From positions 103,526,499-103,590,498 of the forward strand of contig NC_085048.1 in NCBI RefSeq assembly GCF_963662255.1: a stretch of 64,000 nucleotides of DNA. Reading direction: 5' to 3'. The notes below the pieces were generated by a model. That model was not told the origin of the DNA, did no database searches, and saw nothing but the letters and a program-made list of their open reading frames with translations. The position numbers and the translations under genes are program-made. Below, piece after piece: positions 1 to 10,078 of the stretch (positions are counted from its first letter, which is position 1; each line of letters starts with the position of its first letter). The stretch comes from Cinclus cinclus. Its lineage: Eukaryota > Chordata > Aves > Passeriformes > Cinclidae.

Positions 1-827
1 GTGTCTCCGAGACGAGAAATTAGTAGGCTGATATTTCACTTCTATTCTTAAAATAACCTGTTGTTTTGCAAAATGAAATAATTTCTTATATAGCAGCCTT
101 CTCCTTGCCTTTGTCGGATGTTATTCAGCCCAGAGTACTTCCAAATACTCAATATTTTTTCACCCACGTGTGCAGAATGCCGTCTACTTCCAACCTGAGG
201 TATCATTCACTGATTTGTAGTAGCCATTAACATATGCTTTTCCCATGGTTTGTGTACTTATTCTAAGCATGTGCCTTTTACAATGCAGAACACAAGAGAC
301 TTGTTTTGTAAGATTAATGAAGGTCACCAAAATTCTCAAAAGTATTCTGATAATTAAGGCTTTGTTTATCAAAAACAAGTTATATTAAGAGCAAAAAGAT
401 TCATGGTAATTATTCATAATCTTAACAATTCAAGTGTAGCCACCTCATTTGTGCATTTAATTCTTCTTGTTAATGTTTTGCATAAATCTGCATAATTACT
501 TGAGTTGCCTGTTGTAATTTTGACAGCTACTCAGTTCATGTGCACTAAAGTATATCAAAAGCTTGATGTGCTGAATATTTATAATTTTACGTATGTTCTT
601 GGGATAATATTTTTTCAACAATATTTTTAGTTATTGTAAAATTGACATGGAATACTTGGAAAGATTGCCAAACAGAGATCTCCATATCAGCATATGATGG
701 AACTAGAGCAACACTTAAAGGTATAGCACCGAGGTTTGGAGGTATTTTACAGAAAATCCCAGTGAATTGTGTACATTAGCTGTTCTGATCGTTTTCCAGT
801 GAGTGTGTTGTACTCCACTAACGTAAC
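1..827. other. Unique AT-rich non-coding DNA
   Basis: No gene or recognisable repeat is visible. The block is AT-rich with frequent stops in all frames. The only longish frame (minus, 184-378) is 64 codons with no domain or coding character. Homeodomain-type TAAT cores and short A or T runs occur at the density expected from composition. Confidence 0.6.
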
Positions 828-1207
828 GGCACCCTTTTTTTTTTTTTTTTTTTTTTTTTTCTGATAGCGTTTTTCAGAGTCTGTTATCTGCCTGTGCAAG
901 TCCCACTGGATTTTATTCTGGTCCCATACGAAAGAATGCCAGGGGAAAGCGTGGAGCAGCATCAGCATGGGCAGCTCGCCCCGCTGGCAGCACTGCGGCA
1001 CTGCCGAGCTCTCGGGGGGCTCGGATGCTCCCTGCCCTCCATTCAGCCTTTCAGCCAAACAAAACAGCCCCAACAAGAACCCAGCCGGACTTTTGGCTTC
1101 CCAAAATCTCCCACACATGGACATTTTGTGGGTGATGGACTAAGGGTGGCGTTTGTGGGATATACAAAAAGAATAATAGCGTAGTTCAGTCGGGTTGTGG
1201 CACCCTT
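828..1207 (-). pseudogene. Candidate polyadenylated retrocopy (parent unknown)
   Basis: Read on the minus strand, a GC-rich stretch of about 340 bases runs into a pure poly-A tract (26 T on the plus strand, 835-860). An AATAAA signal (plus TTTATT at 912-917) lies about 51 bases before the tract, further than the usual 10-30. The 9-mer GGCACCCTT occurs at 828-836 and again at 1199-1207, as a target-site duplication would; the last two T of the left copy merge with the T tract, so the secure match is 7 bases. Nine CpG fall within about 930-1090, unlike the surrounding AT-rich DNA. Minus frames through the unit (747-1124 and 1043-1306) resemble no family, and the Lys run in the first is just translated poly-A. 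I infer an mRNA 3' end copied into DNA. A chance poly-T beside a GC-rich patch is the alternative. Confidence 0.35.
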
Positions 1208-1726
1208 CACCCACAGTTTTGGGTAGGGGAGGGATTTGCAGAGTGGAAAGGTGGCAGTGACCTCTTCTGCACACAGAATAAATACCCTGTTAGGTAAGGA
1301 CAGCAAATACTGACGGTATTTATAAATATCTTTGTGCTGGTGAATTACAAAGGCAGTTGCTAACTAATTACAGCAGGAAGTTTTCAGTGCATCTGATGAG
1401 TGTCTGGCACAGCGCGGTGTGAATCTTCAGTCGGCTCAAATAACACACATTATTCAGGCTTTTTACAAATGTTGACAAAATGCTGGTTTGAAAATTCTTA
1501 CTCATATCCCTCAAAAATACTGTCTCAGACAGTTTTTGGAAAGACTATGACTATTATTTTTGAAAGCCTGTGTTCTGCACAGTGAAGTTATCAAGTTTTG
1601 CACTTAGGAATAATCTTCCAGTGTGTAAAGCTGGTGTAGAGCTCTGGTGTAAAGCTCTGCTGTAAAAAGTGTGTGCTCACTATTTGGGCATGTTTGGACC
1701 TTACTAAAATAATTGCTGCGCCTCGT
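1208..1726. other. Unique non-coding DNA
   Basis: No gene is visible. Between 1621 and 1670 the phrase GTGTAAAGCT/GTGTAGAGCTCTGG recurs with small changes, a short degenerate local duplication. No coding signal or known repeat is seen. Confidence 0.5.
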
Positions 1727-1832
1727 AAACAAAAACCAAAAACCAAAAAAACCCCAAAAACAAACAAAAAACCCCCCAAACAAACCCCAACAAAAACCAC
1801 AAAAACAGCACCAAAAACAAACAAAAAAACCC
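1727..1832 (+). repeat. A/C-only low-complexity tract
   Basis: Over 106 bases the plus strand is made only of A and C except for one G at 1808. It mixes AAAAACC, AAACA and CCCCAAA words without a fixed period. Open frames on both strands here (Lys/Pro/Thr-rich on plus, Phe/Val/Gly-rich on minus) are products of this composition and not genes. Similar tracts lie at 24327-24461 (opposite strand) and 48197-48237. Confidence 0.85.
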
Positions 1833-3566
1833 TGCATATTTTTATTAGCTCTTTCATGCAAAAAATCATGGTTTTTTTATGGAAACCAGTTTGCTTTAAG
1901 ACAGACAAAAGGAGGGGATTCCTACTTTAGACATCAGAGCATTGTTTCCTAGCAAAGAGATTTGATATGAATGAAATGCTGTTGTCCAACAGGAGAAGAA
2001 AATGAACGCATTCAAATCTTATCAAAAAGCAGAAACAAAATCCTTTGGATGCCGGTGTTCCAGCCCTGCAGATTCCTCTGCTGTCACACAGAGCTGGTGC
2101 TGTACAATAATTTTGAACACTTGAGGTACCAGAAATATGGGTTATCCTTCATTCATAGATCCACTTCAGGGAGGTAACACGATGGGAGGAGGGAGAAAGA
2201 TTTAAACTGTTTCTGTTATGCTCAAAATATATTTGGGGTTGATTTAAGAGTAAAAGGAGGAAAAGTGCAGTTGTCATGCCTGCTATCTTTCACTTTAATG
2301 AGCACTCAAATGTAAGTGAAAAATTAAAAGGTTGTTATATTTAGAAATAGCTGGAGCCATACGCTCGATGTATGTTGCACGCAGTGGGGAATGAGCATAA
2401 AAAATGAGGGGGAAAAACCCATCTACTTTGCAGCTATATTCATTAATTAAAAGAAGATTGTTAAACTAAATTTGGAAATAGAAAAAAAAAAGGGAAAAAA
2501 AACTTCTTTAATTGTGTTTACCCAAAAGCCTTTTCTTCCTAATTTAAATAGCATAAACATCTGGACTAAAGCAATATTAGAATCATGGCAGTAGTCAAGC
2601 AAATCTTGTGGAAAATAATGAAATTAGATCCCTGGTGTTGTGACAGAGTAAGGGCAGGATACATCAGTTCGATGTTAATAAAATTTCCATGAATGACTGA
2701 ATACAATTAAGAAATTGTCAGTTGCGGCAATGAACTTTTGTAGCTCATAGATGTTTGCATCATTTGATTATGCTGGCAATTTAAAATTGTTTGTTAGTGT
2801 CTGTGTTGGGATATTAATTACGACCTTTATTACAGCCCACAATTAAACCAGTTGTATAGCAACAAGCAGCCTGTGTTGTGGTACTAAAGGATCTGAACTG
2901 TTCAGAACAGGGTCTTGGTGTGTTCAGACCGTTCACTGATCATCCAAATTGGAAATTATTTGAAATTATCCAGTACTTTAAAGAACAATTCAGCTGGGTT
3001 GAGTAATCCCTTTAATAAAGAAATTTTGGTTTAATAGCATTTTAACAGTTTTAATTGCTAACAACATCTGTAAAACTGTTTTAAAGAAGGGAGAAAGAAA
3101 GCATTTTTAACTGTGCTTCCAAGACAAGCTTTCTCCTGCTTCAGGAAGAGAAACCAATTATTCATTGGTTAATTAGCTGTAAACAACTTTTTAAAGACAC
3201 ATCCATTATATATGTAATTATTTGAAAAAAAGCTTTAATATTATTTGGCTAATGCATAATTATTAGTGCGTGCTAAAAGGATTAGCAGCATTTAGATGAC
3301 CACTATTGTTGGGAAATATCAGAGCAGAGAGAGATTAGCATCAGGCCAGAATGTGCAGGGATGGATCCTGTGTGTGCCTGCACCTCTTCAGCCCTGATAA
3401 GGGACAAATCACACACACAGACACAAAGCCTTGAAAGCTGAAACCTCACACTTTTTCCTCTTTAATATTTCTCTGATATGTGCAGGATTTCTGTATCCAG
3501 TGGAATAATACGGAGTTCCTATGATTTTTAATTTTTCCTTTTAAAATTTTTTTAGTCTCTCATGGC
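1833..3566. other. Unique AT-rich DNA with a motif-dense block (about 2790-3330)
   Basis: No gene is visible. From about 2790 to 3330 the sequence is rich in homeodomain-type cores (ATTAATTA, TTAATTAG, CATAATTATTAG) and has an octamer-like ATGCATAAT near 3254. At 2892-2940 several GAAC/GTTC half sites cluster, including the 13-base palindrome CTGAACTGTTCAG. This look is typical of conserved regulatory elements in bird gene deserts, but composition alone could produce it. Short A runs occur near 2481-2502. Confidence 0.4.
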
Positions 3567-3838
3567 ACATTTGTCTTTTTTTTTTTTTTTTTTGACTCCG
3601 TAGTCCCTTTATTACTGCACAGCTGACTGGCAACTTTACAATGCCCTAAGCACATCCATTTACTAACTGTTATACCTAATTTACTAAGGAGATGTAAAGT
3701 CCTGGTGAAATCTATTTAGGTTTTTGTAATGTGTTGGCTGAAGCAGTGTTTATAGTCATTAGCATATGAATGAAAGGACTCATATTTTAAAAATTTTAAT
3801 ATTTTTAATAAAGGTCAAGGGAAACTGTAACATTTGTC
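3567..3838 (-). pseudogene. Candidate polyadenylated retrocopy (3' end, parent unknown)
   Basis: On the minus strand this unit ends in a pure poly-A of 18 (plus T at 3576-3593). A canonical AATAAA (plus TTTATT at 3608-3613) sits about 14 bases before the tail, the normal spacing for a cleaved mRNA. The 9-mer ACATTTGTC occurs exactly beside the tail (3567-3575) and again at the other end (3830-3838), as expected for a target-site duplication. The insert of about 236 bases is AT-rich, like a 3' untranslated region, and has no open frame of note. Avian CR1 elements are not known to copy poly-A messages efficiently, so such units are uncommon in birds. The parent gene cannot be named. The alternative is a native transcript end beside a genomic A tract. 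Confidence 0.45.
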
Positions 3839-6517
3839 CTAACACATTGCAAATTCTAAGTAAGATATCACAGAATCTGCCTGGAATTTGTGTTGATCTA
3901 CGCTCGTGTTTATCAAAAAAAGGTTTGAGTGTATAAACTAAAATTACAGGAGGAGGCAATTCAGTGCCACATCAATAGCAGCTTGTGCATCTGAGTGACC
4001 TAATTCTGACACAACCACAGTTGTGTGGTGCTGAAATAGTTCTCCTGCACATACCTTACAAAATAATTTCTGTTAAGCACAGACCTGGCTTTTCACGTGC
4101 CAAGTCCCCATATATTGGGGGAGACAGAATTTTTCAGAGCCTGTTGTGGAAGAGAGTGGATAAAAGGTGTGACAGGAGCACCTCGGCTTCCCCTGCAAGG
4201 GTCACAGATGTGCTTTAGCCCTGACCTGCAAGGATGGACCTGAGCAGTGGGAGATTTGTTTGGTCTGCATGAATTTGGCTGCTTTTCAGATGCTGCCAGT
4301 AATGATGCTGATCGCTGGCATTGGTGAGGCTTGTGTTTGTGATACAGGCACCTGTACCATGGCAGGATTTCTGATATTTTCTACAAGGAAACAGCTCTCA
4401 ATTATTTTTTATGAAACTTGAGCAACAGTGTTTGATAGCTCAGGAGGAAAACCATGGGTGATTTTAGCATTTCAGTTCACTGGCTATTTGTAATTGTCTG
4501 GAGTTTAAGGAGAAATGTTGCACTTCACTTTGGCTGATTTCTTTACAGCATTCATTGTGTGGAAGCATTTGGGGGGATGGAATTTTTGTTTTAGTTGACA
4601 AATAAATTATTACATTTGAAGGGCTTTGTGTATTTAAGCATAGATGATTATTTAGAAGGCTTGGTTGCTGCAAATTGGAAGCCTTATAGCTCAATTTACT
4701 AATTTATTTTGTGATCTGTGACTAAACTGAGTAAAAATGCAAATACCACAAGCCCTTTGCATTTTATCACCAGATCAGTGTACCGATGTGGGAGAATCAG
4801 AGTCACTAAACAGATCAACACTTGTGATTTCTAAGCAGTCAGACACTAAAAGCATCTATACTGGAGACTACAGGAAAAGTCCTGTGAACAGAGGTTTTAA
4901 TGGAATTCAGTGTTTATTTGTTTCTGAATTGGAACACAGAAGCAAAACTTTATTGTCCATTGTGAGAATGTTTTCTTTGTCTCCCATCACATGTGGCAAT
5001 GAGCCATCACTGTGTTGCAGCAGGGTCTTGGGCTAGGAGGAAACAACTGGAAAAGGTTGAAAGAAACACTGAAAACTTAAATGGGTGTTGTCATTGCCTT
5101 TCCATTGCACCTCTGTTCAGAGAACATCGACAAAAATTATAATCCCTTAAGTAGTTTTTGTTTTTAAGTAATATTCCCCCATGGTTTTAGGAGGTTTTGT
5201 TTAAAAGTAATTTTATTTAAAAGTATTACAGCTGTTAATTGGGCTACTTATTTGCAAGTCGGTGTTATCAGTGATGTCATCACCACTTTGGAGGCAGTGC
5301 TAGGGCAGAGTTCTGGTGAAACCAGTGGAAGTCTTGCCTTTGCCTCCCAAGGAAGCAGGGTCCATTAATCCCTATTTTTGCAGATCCAGCAGAGGGAGCA
5401 GAAGTCCACCGATGGGGTTGCTTTGGACGAAACATTTGGGGTGGCAGATGGGTTGGCAAAAATTACTTGTGGAGGTGGGGAACTGCATGAGTCATTCCCC
5501 CATATTCTGAGAAAACTGCTCAATTAAAACACTAAAGATTGCACTGTAATTCAGTAATTTTTCACATCCTGGAATTTCATTTTTTTCTTTAAATCTCCGT
5601 GAGTTGGTGCATTATTATAACAATTGATTAGAACTATTTCCAGCACTTACACTGGTGTAGTGATCCCAGTTACACAGCAGATAATTGTTTTTGTAGGGAA
5701 TAACACCCAGTCACATCTTTGCACTCCCCTGCCATGTTGCTGCACTTGTGAATATACAGCAGAAGAATTGTCCCCTTTAAAAAACAATAATTAAGAAAGG
5801 ATTAGCTGTAGCACTGCAGTTATTTTAAGGTGCATGCCATGGATACAGATCTGTCCTGAATGTTGTTACCTCTGCCTTAAAACCAGGACCAGAAAGGGGG
5901 ACTTGCTGCTGAAGATGGCAGTTGGTGGGCAGGGATTTGCACACAGCAGAGCTGTGAGTCCCAGTGTTTTGGGAGGTACATGAGGGACAATATTCTGCTG
6001 ATTTCCAAAGTCAGTGGGACCAGCAGTGGGGTGTGTCTCCTCAACAAGGAGCATTTCCCACTACTTTTAGAACTCTTGGCAAGTTTAATCCAATTTGATA
6101 AAGCTAGTTTTGTCTTTTGTTCTGCTTTTGTCTGGGACAGAGCTAATTTTTATCCCAGTAGCTGGTGCATTGCTGTGGTTCGGATTTTGGATGAGAATGA
6201 CATTGCTAGCACAGGGATGCTTCAGTTGCTGCTGAGCTCACCCTTAATCAAGGGCTGCTGAATTTTCCACGCTCTGGCAGTGAGGGAGCTATGAGGCAGC
6301 GTGGCTGGGACAGCTGACCTGGCCAAAGGGATATTCCAGTCAGGAAACTCCCATCCGTCTCATGGGCTGAAATAAGCCAGGATCATTAAATAAATCTATC
6401 ATTGGGTTTTCATTTGCTTTCTGTTGCCAAACCTAAAAATTGGGTTAAGGTCACAGTTGCAAATCTTTCTCTGGGATTGTGGAGGCTAAAAACTCACTTT
6501 TTACTTGAAAATCTAGA

Positions 6518-6518
<1 letters not shown>
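3839..6518. other. Unique non-coding DNA
   Basis: No gene or known repeat is recognised. Frames of 60-99 codons (3985-4218, 4737-5036, 5316-5510, 5980-6261) have no motif and end at random stops. Local GC rises at 4190-4260 and 5280-5480 but without CpG clustering. Confidence 0.55.

Positions 6519-6572
<54 letters not shown>
6519..6572 (+). repeat. (ATT)18 microsatellite
   Basis: Eighteen uninterrupted ATT units span 54 bases, between GAT and GTAAAG flanks. The poly-Ile frames on both strands (6402-6764 plus, 6494-6727 minus) are produced by this repeat and are not genes. A pure array of this length is likely to vary in length between individuals. Confidence 0.97.
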
Positions 6573-9500
6573 GTAAAGACTGTGAAAAACCAGGGCAGCA
6601 AAATCTCTCCAGGTATCGTGACACTGATCACTGGAAGAGCTGCAGCACAGCTGCTGCTCAGAGTAGAAGACAGACCTGTGAAAGGAGCCTTGTGTGCAGC
6701 CAGGGCTTCATCTGGCACAGAGGGCACAGCAATGTGGTACCAGCTTAGAAAAGGGAATTTGTGAGAAAACAGCCAAGGCAGACTAACCAGCTCACAGACT
6801 AGTTTTATTCAAATTGTATTTTTAATTAGAAGCAGGTCTTTAGTATTTTTAGGAATTCAGTTTAAATAAGAATTTTAGATTCTAACTAATTTGATTTCTA
6901 AAAAAAACAGAAAAAGAGGAAATTAAAATAAATGCTTGGATTTATTCTCTTTTCTTTTTTCTCTCTTCTCTCATGTCAGACAAATGTGAAAGTGAAGAAA
7001 AAGAAAAGGGCAGATGGAGACAGGAGGCTGTAGATCCAATATTTCTTAGCTGATGAAGGCAGCTTGGTTTGTTTCAGATGAATTCAGTCAAAGATACTAT
7101 CTCCTACTTCCAAGGAAAAAAAGCAAAATAACACCCTGACCAAAAATGTAAGAGCTCAAACTTTTAAACTTAGAATACAATTTCCCTTGCTTGGCCACCT
7201 TTGTTGACAAGGAAATGTGGGATTTGGGTTTGATTAAGCTGGACATGAACCTGGCTTCATATGGGAGAACATTCCTTGAGATGCTCTGTACCTCACAGCA
7301 CTTTGGATTGTCAGAAATTCAGGAATTTCCTGACTCCCACCTTGTGGAAGGGGGAGCTTGAGGTAACAGTGGCTGCTGTCGGAAAGGTGGATGGATGACT
7401 TAAAACAGGTTTCATAACAGGAGCTACTTCTGTTCCTTCTGTTGATGGCATTTGGGTGATGAAAGGAACAAAGGCCATCCCATCAAAACAACAACAAACT
7501 AAAGTAGAACAAAACCCTCCAAGTCTGCACGTTAATGGAAAGAATCAGAGAATGGAAAATGAAACAAAAGCTGAGATATTCTGAAAGCAATCTTACAACA
7601 GTTCTGGCATAAGATGCTGGAGCTTTTTAAACTCTGATCTCTAAGCTAAAAATGGAGTTGTCAGCGTTAACTTTGAATTTTCTTGCTTTTAGCAGTTTGC
7701 GTTAAACATTAATGTTATTGAAAATAGCTTTTCATCCATGTGTATTAAGGGTTTGTTTGCCAAAGCCTCTGCTCCCAAATGCGTGAATTTCAGCAGCTAG
7801 CAAACATCAAAGCAAGGAGATTTTTCAGCTCAAGAAGTTATCTTTAAAATTAAAGCTTAGTCTTTCACTGTATACTTTTTTGTGAATAATTATTAGAATA
7901 TATAATAAACAGTCTCCCTTTATTATTCTGTCTATTATATCAAAAGAGATATGCCTTGATTGTATCATTTTAATTAACTCTTGCTGTGTTTTATTGAAGT
8001 TCAAAGCATTAAGCATTGTTTATATAAGCACCATGACATTCAGGTTGCCTGAAAGAAGTAAATAAAACTGTAGGTCAAACTGTATTAATGTTTCTTGCCA
8101 GCTATTATTACATCTGCTTTTGAACAGCATTTATTCTGTAATTGATGGTTGTCAGCCTGTAATTTCCATAGTTACATTCTGAACACTCGGTTTTCCCTAG
8201 TTTTTGTAGTGTTTACACCATATAAAGTCAGAGATTAAAGTAAAAGGGAAAAGTGAGTTGCCACCTTCTATTTGACCAGCTTAATATTTCTTTCTTCAGG
8301 GGAATCACTCCAGTTATTTGCCAAGTTCATATATCTATAATATTCTTTTAGATTCAATTTTCTGCCCTTTACTTTTCTCTCTTTCATATTTACTTTATTC
8401 TTTGTGGTCATCCCATCTAATCTGTCTGCCTGTCTACCTAATTGACCTAATATGTCCATGTATAATTTCTTTAATGATTTTATTATTGAAACGACTCTCA
8501 GCATTTGATAGTTAAGCATACATTATAAAAGCCTAATTCTCCCATTAGTGGATCAAGCTTCCATGAGCCTGCCACATCCAGGCTGCTTCAGGAGTTAAAT
8601 GAGCTCTCTTGAATGTTGGCCAAGAGCTGTTCTGCAGATCTATTCTACTTTTGTTAACCTCTGGAAGAGAGAAGAAGCCACTGCATGGATTTGGGTCACT
8701 TTTTTGTACCCCTGCATTGTCCAGAGGCTCTTCTTGGTGAGGATGCAACATTTCCTCTCACTATGCATCTTGAGTTTTATCCTTCAGGCCTTGCTTCTGC
8801 AAAGGAAACTTAGGAAACTTAAGGAAACTTAATTTTTTCCAATTGCTTCTGCTACCCATAATGAACCACAGATGTTTTGGAACCTTCTATGGCTTTCTCT
8901 TTCCATTTTAAGTCCAACTTTACCAAATTGGTTTCTTTGTTTTAGTTTCCTTCAACAAAATAATCAACTTCTGAGAAGTTTGTAGTAGACAACAAGTAGA
9001 CTTGCCTCTCTCAAGCTGCTCTGAGGATTTAACATCCCTATAGCACCTTTGTCCTTGAGCCCTCCTTCCCATCCCTAGCCTTTGCTATTGCCTTCTATCT
9101 GGCCACCACACCCCGTGTCTTTAGCCTATTTGTGTTTTCAAATTATTTTAATTTGAACTTTTTAAATTTGTTTTTTGTTTAATTTGTTGTTTTGGTTTTT
9201 TTTGTATGAACTCTGAGTCTGGGAAGCGTCTGACAAATCTACTGTTACAAAATAATTTGGATTAAAAGACCACTTGTGTGCTGTTGAATGGCTTGTGTGT
9301 AGAAATTTTTATTTATTTTTGTTTAAGGTCATGCTTGTGGTTTACTTAAAAGAGGTGGTTAAAGAGGATTCCATTGTGTTTCTCTAGTCAAGCATAGCTA
9401 TCCTGCTAAATATGTTGTCCAAACAGTGAATAGTGTGACACTTAAGGAATGCTGAATTTATTTTTAGGCATGCTTTTCGTATTTCTTTATCATGGCAGAG

Positions 9501-10042
9501 ACTTTTTGGCGATAGGGCAGCAGGGAACCGAAGTGTCTGGTTACATGCTGTGGTTAACAGAGTGGCCTAGAGTTAAGTTCCTTGGCGTGAGGCAATTTTT
9601 CTTTTTTCTTTCTTCATTTTTTTCTTTTCCTTAGCTTGATAGGCTGCAGTTGAAGTCCCTTGATTTGTCTTTATTGTGGGCAGAATCCAGGGATTAGGTC
9701 AAATTAAAAACTGGCATTTCCATAATGTCTGTACTTTTATGGTGCATTCCTCCGCTATAGAAAGTCAAATGCCTCTTTGCCTATTGCTGAAACCAAAGAA
9801 ACAAAGCAAAAGAGAATTCCTTCTAGCTCCTAACTGAACAGCAAACATCATTATTCCTGGAGTAATCTGTTAAACAAATGGAAATAGGTGAACCTTCCAC
9901 CCTCTCCTTTTTGTCTCTTGTTTAAGAAAATGGCATGATCTCAGGAGAACATCTTTAACTAAGAGAGCGTAAGTGCATCCAATGACAGTTACAAATATTT
10001 TTATACAACAGACAGACAATTTGTGCTGATTGTCTGTATTAT
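6573..10042. other. Unique non-coding DNA
   Basis: No gene is recognised. A CCACCTTGTGG word at 7339-7349 resembles part of a CTCF motif but lacks the following GC match. The stretch 7820-8020 is very AT-rich. Frames at 8268-8519 and 8599-8832 are short and without features. A small three-copy repeat at 8803-8832 is listed separately. Confidence 0.55.
8803..8832 (+). repeat. Three-copy 10-base tandem repeat
   Basis: The word AGGAAACTTA is repeated about three times head to tail with one small change. The units carry GGAAACTT, similar to half of an interferon-response-type GAAA motif, but spacing and context do not support a function. Confidence 0.7.
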
Positions 10043-10078
10043 AAAAAAAAAAAAAAAAGAGAAAAAAAAAGAAAAAGG
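10043..10078 (+). repeat. A-rich simple tract
   Basis: Runs of 16, 9 and 5 A are separated by single or paired G/GAG. No AATAAA lies at the expected distance upstream and no convincing flanking duplication is seen, so it is scored as a simple repeat and not as a retrocopy tail. Confidence 0.85.

Noticed and set aside
7339..7349. CCACCTTGTGG as a CTCF site
   Set aside because: The required GGC following the core reads GGG on the minus strand; weaker than 31401-31413.
10043..10078. A-rich tract as a retrocopy tail
   Set aside because: Interrupted by G, no AATAAA at the right distance, and only a 7-base possible flanking match.
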